In this document: piece by piece, positions 1-9,327 of the stretch
Position numbering within the stretch: position 1 is the first letter of the stretch
How the letters are laid out: every line of letters starts with the position of its first letter
Assembly: GCA_016025055.1 (NCBI GenBank)
Contig: CP065590.1
Location: 1,302,001-1,366,000 of the forward strand
Source: Chryseobacterium indologenes
GTDB taxonomy: Bacteria > Bacteroidota > Bacteroidia > Flavobacteriales > Weeksellaceae
Reading direction: 5' to 3'
Length of the DNA stretch: 64,000 nucleotides
The notes under the pieces: model-generated
What the model was told of the DNA's origin: nothing
Seen by the model: only the letters and a program-made list of their open reading frames with translations
Database searches by the model: none
Translations under genes and position numbers: made by a program

Positions 1-2
1 TG

Positions 3-401
3 CCGCATCGTGACCCGATGCTGATGGCAGATTACATCCTGGAACTGACCCAAGAAAAAGTGATGACTTCCTTTGAAATAAAAGAAGACAATATATTTGT
101 TCACAACAACGAGTTTGTAGAAGCCGGTTTAATTGAAAATCTGGCCCAGACCTGCTCCTCTATTCTCGGACAAAGCTTCTTTGAAAATCCCGAAGCTGAT
201 ACCAGAGTAATCGGTTTCATTACCAATATCAAAAAAATTGAGGTTTTTGCTCTTCCCAAAGTCAATGATACAATTATCTCCAAAGCTTCACTCATTTCCC
301 AGTTTGAAAATGTCTGTCACATCTTCTGTGAAACATTTAATAATGACGAATTATTAATCCGGGCAGAAATCAACCTGTTTATTCAGGAGATAGAATCGTA
401 A
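3..401 (+). CDS. Hotdog-fold 3-hydroxyacyl-ACP dehydratase-like protein, 5' end cut by window edge
   Basis: The reading frame is open to the left edge. The first visible residues, PHRDPMLMADYI, match the PHRxPM segment of FabA/FabZ-like dehydratases in aryl-polyene clusters, so the internal ATG at 18 is not the start and the N-terminus lies outside the window. About 132 residues are visible, ending in a hotdog-like strand pattern. By family it would dehydrate 3-hydroxyacyl-ACP during polyene chain growth. It is upstream of the other pigment genes on the same strand, followed by a terminator. A second hotdog gene at 11326 may be its partner. The family call is fairly sure; the exact role is inferred. 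Confidence 0.75.
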   Translation, partial: PHRDPMLMADYILELTQEKVMTSFEIKEDNIFVHNNEFVEAGLIENLAQTCSSILGQSFFENPEADTRVIGFITNIKKIEVFALPKVNDTIISKASLISQFENVCHIFCETFNNDELLIRAEINLFIQEIES

Positions 402-421
402 AAATGAAAATAAAATATAAC

Positions 422-449
422 AAAAGCCGTACTGAAGTATGGCTTTTTT
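422..449 (+). terminator. Rho-independent terminator after the first hotdog gene
   Basis: The arms AAAAGCCGTACT (422-433) and AGTATGGCTTTT pair over 12 positions with one G-T wobble and are followed by a T run. The hairpin begins 20 bases after the stop at 401. Confidence 0.75.
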
Positions 450-464
450 CTTTTAAAATTACCT

Positions 465-602
465 CTGGCCGAATCGGGAACTTATAGCAAACAAACGAAT
501 ATTTCACGTGAAACATTTTGGAAATCCGTGGAACCCGTGCTGGAAGCCAACTCTTTTATTTATAAAAAAACTGGAGCATTTTTTATGTACTTTATCGAGT
601 AA
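465..602 (+). pseudogene. Possible gene remnant (coding-like C-terminal fragment)
   Basis: The frame ending at the TAA of 600-602 reads like protein, including SRETFWKSVEPVLEANSF and KKTGAFFMYFIE, but has no start codon and follows directly after a terminator. I do not recognise the family. It may be the decayed end of a lost gene or chance. The rest of the 402-946 gap is AT-rich with nothing else convincing until the hairpins near 880. Confidence 0.2.
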
Positions 603-876
603 TCAGCATTGGAAAATTACCTCATGTAGCATCATTCGGAATTATCCTCATGAATTAAACAAAGACTTTTGATAATCGATAATTTCTTTTTGTCTCCATG
701 CACCTGATGATATTATGACAACGGATATTTTCATATTTTTTGTCCCATTACATGAAAAAAAGAAATAGTACCTTACCATAAAAACACAATGAAAATCACT
801 GAGTCTCTTCTCTTTCACGGTCACAGCAGGCTCCTAATTAATATGATTTACATATAATGTATTTTCACTATTTTAG

Positions 877-920
877 CCACCTGATTAAAAATCAGAACAG
901 GTGAACCTTATTTCACCTGG
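877..920 (+). promoter_or_regulatory. Set of mutually exclusive hairpins just upstream of the HTH-like gene
   Basis: Three pairings compete here: CTGATT/AATCAG (881-895), CACCTG/CAGGTG (878-903), and CAGGTGAA/TTCACCTG (898-919). The shared CAGGTG can pair with only one partner at a time, as in attenuators or translation-control leaders. The last hairpin ends 27 bases before the ATG at 947 and has no T run, so a transcription terminator is not indicated. A protein-binding palindrome is an alternative. Confidence 0.35.
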
Positions 921-946
921 AATCTAAAAAAATTAACATTATTTAG

Positions 947-1351
947 ATGAAAAAACAGAACCTACCCCAAGACGAAAGTAATCTGAAATCTGCGAACATG
1001 ACTGAGGTCTTGTACGTAACGGATGAAAATGATAACTACACCACTGCAAACAGCACAGGCTGGGATGCAAAGAAAGCCGCTTTGGATGAATCGATGGAAC
1101 TCATCTATGAGAGAATTGAAGAAGCCAAGCAAAACGTTGCCAATAATATCGTAAGCCCGATCGTTTATTTTATGGAACTCAATAAAATGGATCCGGGTGT
1201 ATTGTCTTCTTATGTAGGAATGTGGCAATGGAGGGTAAAAAGACATTTTAAACCAAAAAATTTTAAAACACTAAGCGAAACCGTACTGAAAAAATATGCC
1301 GATGCATTCGGAATTTCAGTCAATGAATTAAAAAACTTCAACGGAAAATAA
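947..1351 (+). CDS. Small protein with C-terminal XRE/HTH-like segment
   Basis: A 134-residue soluble protein with no signal peptide. The N-terminal 40 residues are polar and probably disordered, followed by a helical segment (about 45-75). The last 55 residues resemble the helix-turn-helix layout of XRE-type regulators: MDPGVLSSYVGMWQWRVKRH, then TVLKKYADAFGISVNELKNF, whose end matches the usual ALGVSLDEL helix. DNA binding is therefore plausible but unproven. It is the first complete gene of the + strand pigment arm, preceded by competing hairpins and followed 61 bases later by the BtrH-like gene. It could be a local regulator. I do not know a characterised homologue. Confidence 0.6.
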   Translation: MKKQNLPQDESNLKSANMTEVLYVTDENDNYTTANSTGWDAKKAALDESMELIYERIEEAKQNVANNIVSPIVYFMELNKMDPGVLSSYVGMWQWRVKRHFKPKNFKTLSETVLKKYADAFGISVNELKNFNGK

Positions 1352-1412
1352 ATGAATCCGCATCCTGCTATGCCATATTTCATTAAACCGATGAAAAAGA
1401 TATAAGCTGCAC

Positions 1413-2408
1413 ATGAAATTAAACTTTGAACACCATCAGACAGCACATTGCGAGAACGGTGTCGCTTCCAATCTATTGCTTAACAAAGGTCTTAAACTGA
1501 GTGAACCGATGATTTTCGGGATCGGCTCAGGACTGTTCTTTGTATACCTTCCCTTTTTAAAGGTAAATTTTGCTCCGGGTTTCAGCTATCGTCCGATGCC
1601 GGGAGCCATTTTCAGTAAGGCAGCCAAAAGATTGGGAATTAAAATCAAAAGAGAGAAATTCTCAAACCCTAAAGATGCCCAGGCAGCTTTAGAAAGAAAT
1701 TTAGAACAGAATATACCCACCGGACTTCAGGTAGGTGTTTTTAACCTTACGTATTTCCCTGAAGAATACAAGTTTCACTTCAATGCCCATAACCTTGTGG
1801 TGTATGGTAAAGAAGACGGAAAATTCCTGATCAGCGACCCTGTCATGGATTATGTAACTTCCCTCTCCGAAGCAGAACTCGAAAAAGTAAGGTATGCCAA
1901 GGGAGCACTTCCTCCAAAAGGCCATATGTACTATCCTGTTTACGTCCCGGAAAATATCAACCTGGAAGAAGCGATTAAAAAAGGAATCAAAGATACCTGT
2001 AAAAATATGCTGGCACCGGTACCGCTTATCGGGGTAAAAGCCATGAGATGGGTTGCCAAAAGCATCCCGAAATGGGCTGAAAAGAAAGGAACGAAAGTTA
2101 CCAATCACTATCTTGGGCAATTGATCAGGATGCAGGAAGAAATCGGAACCGGCGGTGGCGGATTCAGATTTATTTATGGAGCATTTTTGCAGGAAGCTTC
2201 AGTCATTCTTAAAAATGACGAACTAAAAGAATTATCAAAAGAAATTACCTCCATTGGTGATCTTTGGAGGGATTTTGCGGTGGATATTGCCCGTGTGTAT
2301 AAAAACAGAAACTCAAAAAGTAATATTTACCACGAACTTTCAAAAACAATGCTGCATATTGCAGACCTGGAAGAGGCTTTCTATAAAAAACTGAGAAAAG
2401 CAATCTGA
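1413..2408 (+). CDS. BtrH N-terminal domain / DUF4872 protein, predicted acyltransferase
   Basis: A 331-residue protein. The N-terminus HCENGVASNLL carries the Cys of the BtrH N-terminal domain, which has a papain-like cysteine fold. Residues about 120-150 contain HFNAHNLVVYG and FLISDP, fitting the His and Asp of such a triad. The remainder matches the DUF4872 region, including the glycine-rich EEIGTGGGGFRFIYGAF. BtrH itself moves an acyl group from an ACP to an aminoglycoside in butirosin synthesis. Here the gene is one base from an ABC ATPase and sits in a cluster with two ACPs, so moving or esterifying an ACP-bound polyene is an attractive inference. The substrate is unknown. Confidence 0.75.
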   Translation: MKLNFEHHQTAHCENGVASNLLLNKGLKLSEPMIFGIGSGLFFVYLPFLKVNFAPGFSYRPMPGAIFSKAAKRLGIKIKREKFSNPKDAQAALERNLEQNIPTGLQVGVFNLTYFPEEYKFHFNAHNLVVYGKEDGKFLISDPVMDYVTSLSEAELEKVRYAKGALPPKGHMYYPVYVPENINLEEAIKKGIKDTCKNMLAPVPLIGVKAMRWVAKSIPKWAEKKGTKVTNHYLGQLIRMQEEIGTGGGGFRFIYGAFLQEASVILKNDELKELSKEITSIGDLWRDFAVDIARVYKNRNSKSNIYHELSKTMLHIADLEEAFYKKLRKAI

Positions 2409-2409
2409 T

Positions 2410-3168
2410 ATGGCGGAGAATATGATCGAGATTAAAAACCTTTACAAAAAGTACAAAAATTCCGACGAATTTTCTGTCAATAATATCTCTTTGAATATCG
2501 ACAAAAATGAGATCTACGGAATTCTTGGCCCCAACGGAGCTGGAAAAACCACATTAATTTCTATGCTTTCGGGATTGATAAAACCAACTTCAGGGCAGTT
2601 TACCATCAATGGCCTATCTCCTCAAAAAGACGGGTTCAAAATTCGGCAGATCATTGGTATTGTTCCTCAGGAGTATGCCTTGTATCCAACGCTTACAGCC
2701 AGAGAAAACCTCATGTTCTTCGGAAGTTTATATGGATTGCAACATAAGCAGCTTAAAAAAGTAATTGATGAATCTCTGGAAATTATGGGACTTTCAAAAT
2801 TTGCAGATAAACAGGTTGGTCAGTTTTCCGGCGGGATGAAACGCCGCTGTAACCTCATCGCGGGTACACTTCATAATCCTAAAGTATTATTCCTCGATGA
2901 ACCGACTGTAGGAGTTGATGTTCAGTCAAAAAAAGCAATTATTGATTACCTTCTGGACTTGAATAAGCTGGGAACCTGCATCATTTATACCTCTCACCAC
3001 CTTTCGGAAGCTGAAGAATTCTGTACAAAAATTGCCATTATCGATCATGGGAAAATTCATGCTGTGGGAACTCCCGAAGAACTGGTTTCCCAGATTGCCC
3101 ATGCAGAAAACCTGGAAGATGTTTTTATTTCACTAACCGGAAAAGAATTAAGAGATGTTGTTGTATAA
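2410..3168 (+). CDS. ABC transporter ATP-binding protein (ABC-2 type exporter)
   Basis: A complete 252-residue ABC ATPase. Visible motifs are Walker A GPNGAGKTT (40-48), Q-loop VPQE (85-88), signature FSGGM (139-143), Walker B LFLDEP (from 160) and the H-loop His 196. It starts one base after the BtrH-like gene, and its 3' end overlaps the permease start at 3155 by 14 bases, so the three are translationally linked. Its likely role is to power export of a pigment precursor or a lipid to the outer envelope; the cargo is inferred from context only. The family call is certain. Confidence 0.92.
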   Translation: MAENMIEIKNLYKKYKNSDEFSVNNISLNIDKNEIYGILGPNGAGKTTLISMLSGLIKPTSGQFTINGLSPQKDGFKIRQIIGIVPQEYALYPTLTARENLMFFGSLYGLQHKQLKKVIDESLEIMGLSKFADKQVGQFSGGMKRRCNLIAGTLHNPKVLFLDEPTVGVDVQSKKAIIDYLLDLNKLGTCIIYTSHHLSEAEEFCTKIAIIDHGKIHAVGTPEELVSQIAHAENLEDVFISLTGKELRDVVV

Positions 3169-4420
3169 ACTGTGGAGAAGCTTTATCAAGGAAATTCTTC
3201 TGCTGAAAAGAGATATCGGAGGAATTGTCATCATATTCGTAATGCCGTTGCTTCTGATTGTAACCATTACCCTGATTCAGGATTCTACCTTTAAAAACCT
3301 GGAAGGATCAAAAATTCCTATTATTTTTATTGATAATGATCAATCTGAAGTCTCAAAAAATATAAAAGGGGAACTGGAAAACAGCAAAACCTTCCAGCTG
3401 CTGACAAACTTCAATGAAAAATCGGCTCAGGAAGCTGTATTCTCAGGAGATTATCAGATGGCTATCGTTATTCCTGAAAATTTAACAAAAGATCTAAATT
3501 CCAATATAGATTCAAAAGTTCAGACGATTGTAAGCTCTTTCGGACTGGAAAATGATTCTGCAAAAGTGACAAAAGCAGCTTCCAAAGCCAAGGAGATTCA
3601 TTTATACTTTGATCCCGCTACCAATGCAGGATTCAAAAAACTCTGTCATGAACTCTGTTAACAAAATGATCTTTGAAATTGAAAACAAAAAGATCTATAA
3701 AGCATTTCAGGACCAGCTCGGAACTACCGAGAACCTTGACGAAAATAAAAACCTGATCAGCTTTAAAGAAATCACCCCTCAAAAAGGGATGGATATCATA
3801 CCGAATTCCGTTCAGCATAATGTTCCGGCCTGGACTCTTTTTGCGATCTTTTTCATCGTAGTGCCCTTATCCATTAACCTTGTTAAAGAAAAAGTCAGGG
3901 TACCAGCGTAAGAGCAAGAATAAGCCCTACGCCGTATTTTATCCATATTTTAGGAAAAACATGCACCTATCTTATCATCTGTATGATTCAGTTTTTACTG
4001 ATGGTAGCGGTGGGAATCTATCTTTTCCCCTATATGGATCTTCCCGCGTTTGATGTTTCCGGAAAAATGGCTCAGCTTATAGTGGTAACCTTATTTGCCG
4101 GGCTTGCAGCAATAGGATTCGGTGTTTTGCTCGGTACCATTGCCGACACCCAGGAACAATCGGCTCCGTTTGGTGCCACTTCTGTAGTAGTACTGGCCGC
4201 GGTTGGAGGAATCTGGGTTCCCGTATTTTTAATGCCTGAATTTATGCAGACCGTCGCTAAATTTTCTCCCATGAACTGGGGACTGAATGCCTATTATGAT
4301 ATTATTTTAAGAAACAGCGGAATCGGAGGTATTGCCAAAGAACTGGTATTCCTGTTTTTGTTTTACCTTGCCACCGTATCCGTTTCCATTTTTTACGAAA
4401 AGAAACAAAATGCAGTCTAA
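3155..4420 (+). pseudogene. ABC-2 type permease, frame broken by two homopolymer indels
   Basis: Three frames together give one ABC-2 permease of about 420 residues. The first piece (3155-3661) has a TM segment near residues 22-41 and an extracytoplasmic domain. The frame must shift at the six-A run 3635-3640 (one A too many) to continue as KNSVMNSVNKM, then shift back at the five-A run 3889-3893 (one A too few) to read KEKSQGTSVRARISPTPYF. The remainder carries four or five TM segments, including LIICMIQFLLMVAVGIYLF, to 4420. The two shifts cancel, and protein-like sequence continues throughout. That suits sequencing error better than decay. It is the membrane partner of the ATPase at 2410. 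Confidence 0.8.
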
Positions 4421-4838
4421 CGAAAATATATTAAGCTGTACCGAAGAAGTAAGAGTACGCTTCAACGAAACAGATCCACTCGGAATTGTCTGGCACGGGC
4501 ATTATATTGTCTATTTTGAAGACGGTAGAGAAGCATTCGGCCGCCAGCACGGTCTTACGTACCTGGACATACAGAAGGCAGGATTCGTAACGCCTATTGT
4601 GAAAAGTACATGCGAGCATTTTCTTCCTTTAAAATACGGAGAAACATTTACTATTGTGACCACTTTTATCAATACCGTTTCTGCAAAACTCATCTATAAA
4701 TATGAACTGTTCAACCAGGAAGGAAATCTGGTTTGTACGGGGGAAACTATTCAGGTATTTCTGGATAATGAAGGTAATCTCTGCCTGTATAATCCGGAGT
4801 TTTTTCAAACCTGGAAAGATAAAATGGGACTATCATGA
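4410..4838 (+). CDS. 4HBT-type acyl-CoA/ACP thioesterase
   Basis: A 142-residue hotdog thioesterase. The ATG at 4410, inside the permease end, is preferred because the protein then begins just before the conserved VRVRFNETDPLGIVWHGHY block (15-32), the 4-hydroxybenzoyl-CoA thioesterase signature with the catalytic Asp in TDPLG. The longer upstream frame (4332) only shadows the permease. Its end overlaps the ketosynthase start (4835) by four bases. In aryl-polyene clusters a thioesterase of this type would release or edit ACP-bound chains. The family is clear; the chain specificity is unknown. Confidence 0.85.
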   Translation: MQSNENILSCTEEVRVRFNETDPLGIVWHGHYIVYFEDGREAFGRQHGLTYLDIQKAGFVTPIVKSTCEHFLPLKYGETFTIVTTFINTVSAKLIYKYELFNQEGNLVCTGETIQVFLDNEGNLCLYNPEFFQTWKDKMGLS

Positions 4839-5983
4839 AGAAGGATATATATATCACCGATTATAACTGCGTTACTCCGTTAGGATTTGATATCGATTCT
4901 AACTGGAATGCCCTTATTGAAGGAAAATCCGGAGTAGCCTCTCACCGCATTGCAGAACATCAGGAAGCTTTTTACACCTCCATGATTGATTCTCCAACGC
5001 TGGAGGAAAGGTTTTTCAAAACCTTTGGCCAGGATCAAAATCATCAGTTGCACTTCACAAGACTTGAGAAGATGCTGCTTTTGAGCCTGAAGCCATTGAT
5101 TGAAAAACATGATATTACAGAAAACACAGCCTTTATCCTTTCCACGACGAAGGGAAACATCAGCTTACTTAAAAACCAGCCCGATGTACCGGAAGGAGCT
5201 TACCTGTCATCTATGGCAAAGAAAATTGCTGATTTCTTCGGATTTACAACAAAACCAATCGTGGTTTCCAATGCCTGTGTCTCGGGAGTAATGGCTATTG
5301 CCGTGGCCAAAAATATGATCCGGGCGGGAAAATATAAAGATGCCTTTGTGGTGGCCGGGGATGAACTTTCTGAATTTGTTATTTCAGGATTCAATTCGTT
5401 CCAGGCTATTGCTACCGGGCCTTGTCAGCCTTATGATAAAAACCGAAACGGGATCAATATCGGGGAAGCTGCAGCAGCTGCTTATATTACTTCAGAGCCT
5501 TCCGAAAACGAAAAATTCAGATTTAAAGTCTTAGGAGATTCCGCCATCAATGATGCCAATCATATTTCCGGGCCCTCAAGAACAGGTGACGGTTTATACG
5601 CCAGTATCAAAAATGCAATGACAGAAGCACAGGTACGTGCTGAACACCTTGATTTTATTTCTGCCCATGGTACTGCTACCCTTTATAATGACGAAATGGA
5701 GGCTATTGCTTTTAACAGAATGGAACTGCAAAATGTCCCTTTAAACAGCATGAAGGGGTTCTACGGACATTGTCTCGGTGCTTCCGGGCTATTGGAAAGT
5801 ATCATTTCCATGGAAAGTGCCATGCACAATATGCTGCTTCCTTCTAAAAACTTTGAAGAGACAGGAGTATCACAATCGTTGAATATCATTCAAGCAAACC
5901 TGCCTGCAAGCATCAGGTATATTTTGAAAACAGCTTCAGGGTTTGGGGGCTGTAATGCAGCTATTGTATTGGAAAAATGTTAA
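4835..5983 (+). CDS. Beta-ketoacyl-ACP synthase (aryl-polyene type)
   Basis: A 382-residue thiolase-fold ketosynthase with the complete Cys-His-His triad: Cys148 in SNACVSG, His278 in SAHGTAT and His312 in [10 protein letters not shown]. It is shorter than FabF (about 410 residues), like stand-alone ketosynthases of aryl-polyene clusters. The protein starts at [11 protein letters not shown] and ends [16 protein letters not shown], so both ends are intact. It overlaps the thioesterase by four bases and is followed ten bases later by the half-ketosynthase at 5994. By analogy it condenses malonyl-ACP, perhaps in a priming role distinct from the KS/CLF pair downstream. That division of labour is inferred. 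Confidence 0.88.
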   Translation: MKKDIYITDYNCVTPLGFDIDSNWNALIEGKSGVASHRIAEHQEAFYTSMIDSPTLEERFFKTFGQDQNHQLHFTRLEKMLLLSLKPLIEKHDITENTAFILSTTKGNISLLKNQPDVPEGAYLSSMAKKIADFFGFTTKPIVVSNACVSGVMAIAVAKNMIRAGKYKDAFVVAGDELSEFVISGFNSFQAIATGPCQPYDKNRNGINIGEAAAAAYITSEPSENEKFRFKVLGDSAINDANHISGPSRTGDGLYASIKNAMTEAQVRAEHLDFISAHGTATLYNDEMEAIAFNRMELQNVPLNSMKGFYGHCLGASGLLESIISMESAMHNMLLPSKNFEETGVSQSLNIIQANLPASIRYILKTASGFGGCNAAIVLEKC

Positions 5984-5993
5984 CCTAAGGAAG

Positions 5994-6533
5994 ATGGAGA
6001 AAACGAATACCTGCACCATAGAACATTCAAAAATAATCGTTGACGGAAACCTTATTTTTGAAACCGAAAGCAACACCTTCCCGGAATTTGCCAAAGAAGC
6101 TTATAAAAGCTTAGGCCTGAGCTATCCGAAGTTTCATAAAATGGACAGTTTGAGCAAATTAGCTTTTCTCGCTGCCGAAATGCTACTAAAAGAGGAAGAT
6201 CATAGCAGAACCGCCTTGGTTTTTGCTAACCAATCATCCAGTTTGGATACTGACTTTAAATACCAGGAAAGTATCAATTCTCAGGAGAATTACTTCCCCA
6301 GCCCGGCGGTCTTTGTTTACACCCTGCCCAACATTTGTGTAGGGGAAATCAGTATTAAACACAAAATGCAGACAGAGAATGCTTTTTTTGTTTTGGATGA
6401 ATTTGATGAAAATTTTTTAAATAATTACGCACAGCAAATCCTCCAATCCGGAAAGGCAGATAAAGTATTATGCGGCTGGGTCGAATTATTTCAGGAAAAT
6501 TATAAAGCTTTTGTATATTTGCTCACATTATAA
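5994..6533 (+). CDS. Half-length ketosynthase-like protein without active-site Cys
   Basis: The ATG at 5994 gives 179 residues; the longer frame from 5943 only overlaps the previous gene. Segments [34 protein letters not shown] and [19 protein letters not shown] match the N-terminal half of ketosynthases up to the strand before the nucleophile, but where NACSS would be expected it reads [10 protein letters not shown]. There is no HGT or GH motif and no C-terminal half. It is therefore probably not catalytic and may be a scaffold or partner for the ketosynthase just upstream. It is complete in frame and followed by a palindromic spacer, so a truncation artefact is unlikely. Confidence 0.7.
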   Translation: MEKTNTCTIEHSKIIVDGNLIFETESNTFPEFAKEAYKSLGLSYPKFHKMDSLSKLAFLAAEMLLKEEDHSRTALVFANQSSSLDTDFKYQESINSQENYFPSPAVFVYTLPNICVGEISIKHKMQTENAFFVLDEFDENFLNNYAQQILQSGKADKVLCGWVELFQENYKAFVYLLTL

Positions 6534-6535
6534 TC

Positions 6536-6620
6536 TAACAATGTACCAATTGAATAATGTACCAATGCTTGGAGCAGTAAAATAATTGGTCAACCGGTAC
6601 ATTGATATATTGTTACATTA
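6536..6620. repeat. Intergenic imperfect palindrome, copy 1
   Basis: The left arm TAACAATGTACCAATTGAAT and the right arm, read on the other strand as TAACAATATATCAATGTACC, form a long imperfect inverted repeat filling the gap before the ACP. The same short words (AATGTACC, ATTACATTGGTA) recur in copies at 6893 and 18036, so this is a dispersed hairpin element rather than a simple terminator. Confidence 0.55.
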
Positions 6621-6630
6621 AAATAATATT

Positions 6631-6888
6631 ATGGAAAACTTAAAAACGGAATTAAAGCACAAAATTATCGAAGTTCTTAATCTTGAAGATGTAGCTGTAG
6701 AAGAAATCAAAGATACGGATCCGTTGTTTGGAGGAGGATTGGGACTTGATTCTATCGATGCTCTTGAGCTGATCGTTCTTCTTGATAAAGATTACGGAAT
6801 AAAATTAGCTGATCCTAAAAAAGGAAAGGAAATTTTCCAATCCATTGAAGTAATGGCTAAATTCATCGAAGACAACAGAACAAAATAA
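6631..6888 (+). CDS. Acyl carrier protein of the pigment cluster
   Basis: An 85-residue carrier protein with the phosphopantetheine serine at Ser41 in GLGLDSIDALEL. The acidic helix after it suits docking with ketosynthases. The N-terminus MENLKTELKHKIIEVLNLED and the C-terminal helix FQSIEVMAKFIED are intact. It lies between two palindromic spacers, 100 bases upstream of the FabF-like ketosynthase. It would carry the growing aryl-polyene chain. A second ACP is on the opposite arm at 18134, so the cluster has two carriers, as in described aryl-polyene systems. Confidence 0.92.
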   Translation: MENLKTELKHKIIEVLNLEDVAVEEIKDTDPLFGGGLGLDSIDALELIVLLDKDYGIKLADPKKGKEIFQSIEVMAKFIEDNRTK

Positions 6889-6892
6889 AATT

Positions 6893-6985
6893 AATGTAAC
6901 AGTGTGCCCATCTAGCAGTATACCCATACTAAAAAAATAGTTATTAGTAAACTGGTAATTGTTAGATAGGTACATGATATAATAC
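6893..6985. repeat. Intergenic imperfect palindrome, copy 2
   Basis: Fills the gap between the ACP and the next ketosynthase. Left arm words TAACAGTGTGCCCATCTAGC and CAGTATACCCATACTAA match the reverse complement of the right arm (CATGTACCTATCTAACAATT, CCAGTTTACTAA). The palindrome is imperfect and more diverged than copy 3 but has the same size and design. Confidence 0.5.
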
Positions 6986-6986
6986 C

Positions 6987-8185
6987 ATGGGTCAAAAAAT
7001 TGCCATTACAGGAATGGGCATCATCTCCTCTATCGGAAACAACGTGGAGGAAAATTTTATTTCCCTGCAATCCGGGAAACATGGGATTTCAGATATTCAA
7101 ATGTTTGAAACCCGACATTCCGGAGCCATCAAAACAGGTGAAATAAAATTATCCAATGAAGAACTTGTTCAGAAGCTTCACCTTAATGAAGACAATCATG
7201 TGACAAGAACATCTCTGTTGGGTATGGTGGCCGCAAAAGAAGCTGTAGAAAGTGCTCAGATTTCAGATATCAACGGCTACAGGACCGGATTGATTTCTTC
7301 TACCAGCGTAGGAGGAATGGATATCACCGAAAAGTACTTCTACTCTTATGAAGATTTTCCTGAAAAGCAAAAATATATTGACGCTCATGATGCCGGCAAT
7401 TCTTCCTTGGCTATTGCAGACTATCTAGGATTAAAAGGGATGGTTTCTACCATCAGCACTGCCTGCTCTTCTGCTGCCAATGCTATTATGATGGGGGCAA
7501 AACTGATCAAAAACGGAGTTTTGGACCGCGTCATTGTAGGAGGTACAGATTCACTTTCAAAATTTACCCTGAATGGGTTTAATACGCTGATGATTCTCAC
7601 AGATTCTTACAATACACCTTTTGATAATGACAGAAAGGGTTTAAATCTTGGAGAAGCTGCAGCCTTCTTGGTGCTGGAATCTGAAGAAGTGGTAAAAAAG
7701 AAAACAAACCTGTTTTAGCCTATCTTTCCGGATATGGAAATGCCAATGATGCCCATCACCAGACAGCCTCTTCTGAAAACGGCCAGGGTGCATTTCTGGC
7801 TATGGAGAAGGCTCTGAAAACTTCTGGGCTGGCAAAAGAAGAGATTAGCTACATCAATGTTCACGGAACGGCAACTCCGAATAATGACCTGTCAGAAGGA
7901 ATTGCCATGATCAGGATTTTTGGAGAAAACCAGGTGCCGGAATTCAGCTCTACAAAAGCATTTACAGGGCATACCTTAGCCGCAGCGGCAGGAATTGAAG
8001 CTGTTTTTTCAATTCTGGCTATTAAGCATGGACTTATTTTCCCAAATCTGAATTTCAAAACAAAAATGCAGGAGTTTGATCTGATCCCTGTAACAGAATT
8101 AAAAGAAAAGAATATCGACCATGTTCTTTCCAATTCTTTCGGGTTTGGAGGTAATTGTTCTACCTTAATTTTTTCAAAGGCATGA
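6987..8185 (+). pseudogene. FabF-like ketosynthase, frame broken by one indel near 7700
   Basis: Two overlapping frames rebuild a ketosynthase of about 399 residues. The first (6987-7718) has Cys160 in STACSSAANAIM and ends in the GLNLGEAAAFLVLE block. The second runs to 8185 with NVHGTATPNND, the His motif TGHTLAAAAGIE and the terminal SNSFGFGGNCSTLIFSKA. Adding one A in the AAAAAAGAAAAC stretch (7694-7704) joins them as EEVVKKKNKPVLAYLSGYGN. The catalytic triad is complete. The gene overlaps the chain-length-factor-like gene by the ATGA at 8182-8185, the usual layout of a KS/CLF heterodimer. The break is probably a homopolymer sequencing error. Confidence 0.82.
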
Positions 8186-9242
8186 GTGCAGTATACATCA
8201 ACAGTGCATCCTGCATCTCTGTTCAGGACACTTTAAACGAAAATATTCTCCATCATCTGAAGCCTGAAGTTTCAGCTCAGATCATCAAAGCGATAGAACC
8301 CAATTATAAAGAATTCATTCCTCCGGCTGTAATCCGAAGGATGTCTAAAACAGTAAAAATGAGTTCTGTAGCCTCTCACTACGCGTTACAGGAGGCTGGA
8401 ATATCACAACCGGATGCTATTATTGCAGGAACAGGAATGGGATGCTCCCAGGATTCTGAAAAGTTCCTGAAAAATGTGATTGATAATCATGAAGAGTTTT
8501 TGACACCCACATTTTTCATTCAATCTACCCATAATACGGTTGCGGGACAGATTGCTCTGGGACTGCAGTGTCATGCCTATAATTTCACTTACGTCAATAC
8601 TTCTTCTGCACTGGAGTTTTCATTACTGGATGCCCAGCTTCAGATCAATGACGGAGAGGCTGAAAATATTCTGGTAGGCTCTACCGATGAGCAGACGGAC
8701 AGAACGATGGAACTTTATTGTTTAAATAACACGATAAAAAAGAAACCGATCTTCCCGCCGATTACCTGGATTCTACAACAAATGGGGTGATCTGGGGTGA
8801 AGGGGCCAGTTTTTTTGTGGTAGGGAAAGATAAAACAGAAAATTCCTATGCAAAACTTCAAAATATACAGATCATCAATACTCTGGACCTGGAGGAAGTT
8901 CATCCCTTTATTAATGATTTTTTGACTAAAAATAATCTTTCAGCTCAGGATATTGATGCTGTCATCCTTGGTTTCAGTGGAGATGCTCAATCCGATATTT
9001 ATTATGCAAAAGCAATGGAAGCATTTCCCTCTTCGGCTTTGCTATATTACAAACATCTCAGCGGTGAATTTAATACAGCGAGCGGGTTTTCTACCTTCAT
9101 AGCCTGTCATATTCTCAAGGAACAACAGATTCCGGACGTCATGATGATCAATGCGCAGAAAAAGGAGGAAGTGAAAAATATACTTCTTTACAACCACCTG
9201 GCAGGTCATGATCACAGTTTGATGTTATTAGAAAAGGCATAA
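8182..9242 (+). pseudogene. Chain-length-factor-like ketosynthase homologue, frame broken by one indel
   Basis: The ATG at 8182 overlaps the stop of the preceding ketosynthase. The N-terminal frame reads to 8790 and the C-terminal frame continues to 9242. Adding one A in the six-A run 8736-8741 gives KKETDLPADYLDSTTNGVIW and a protein of about 353 residues. The nucleophile position reads TYVNTSSALEFSLLDA, with Ser in place of Cys. The HGT and GH motifs are also replaced (GFSGDAQSD, YYKHLSGEFNTASG). This loss of the triad next to an active KS is the mark of a chain length factor, known from aryl-polyene KS/CLF pairs. Confidence 0.78.
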
Positions 9243-9327
9243 TTGTTGGAATTGAAAATAATAGGGGTCTATTGGTCATCCGGAGGGACAATAAAAGACG
9301 AGTTCAACATACATACAGCAACCAGCA

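Noticed and set aside
3155..4420. Programmed ribosomal frameshifting in the ABC permease
   Set aside because: Two compensating single-base shifts at plain A runs, without slippery heptamers or downstream structures, and similar breaks in unrelated genes, fit sequencing error better.
5100..5291. Short frame containing a [12 protein letters not shown] peptide inside the first ketosynthase
   Set aside because: It is an out-of-frame shadow of a gene whose own frame carries the full catalytic triad.
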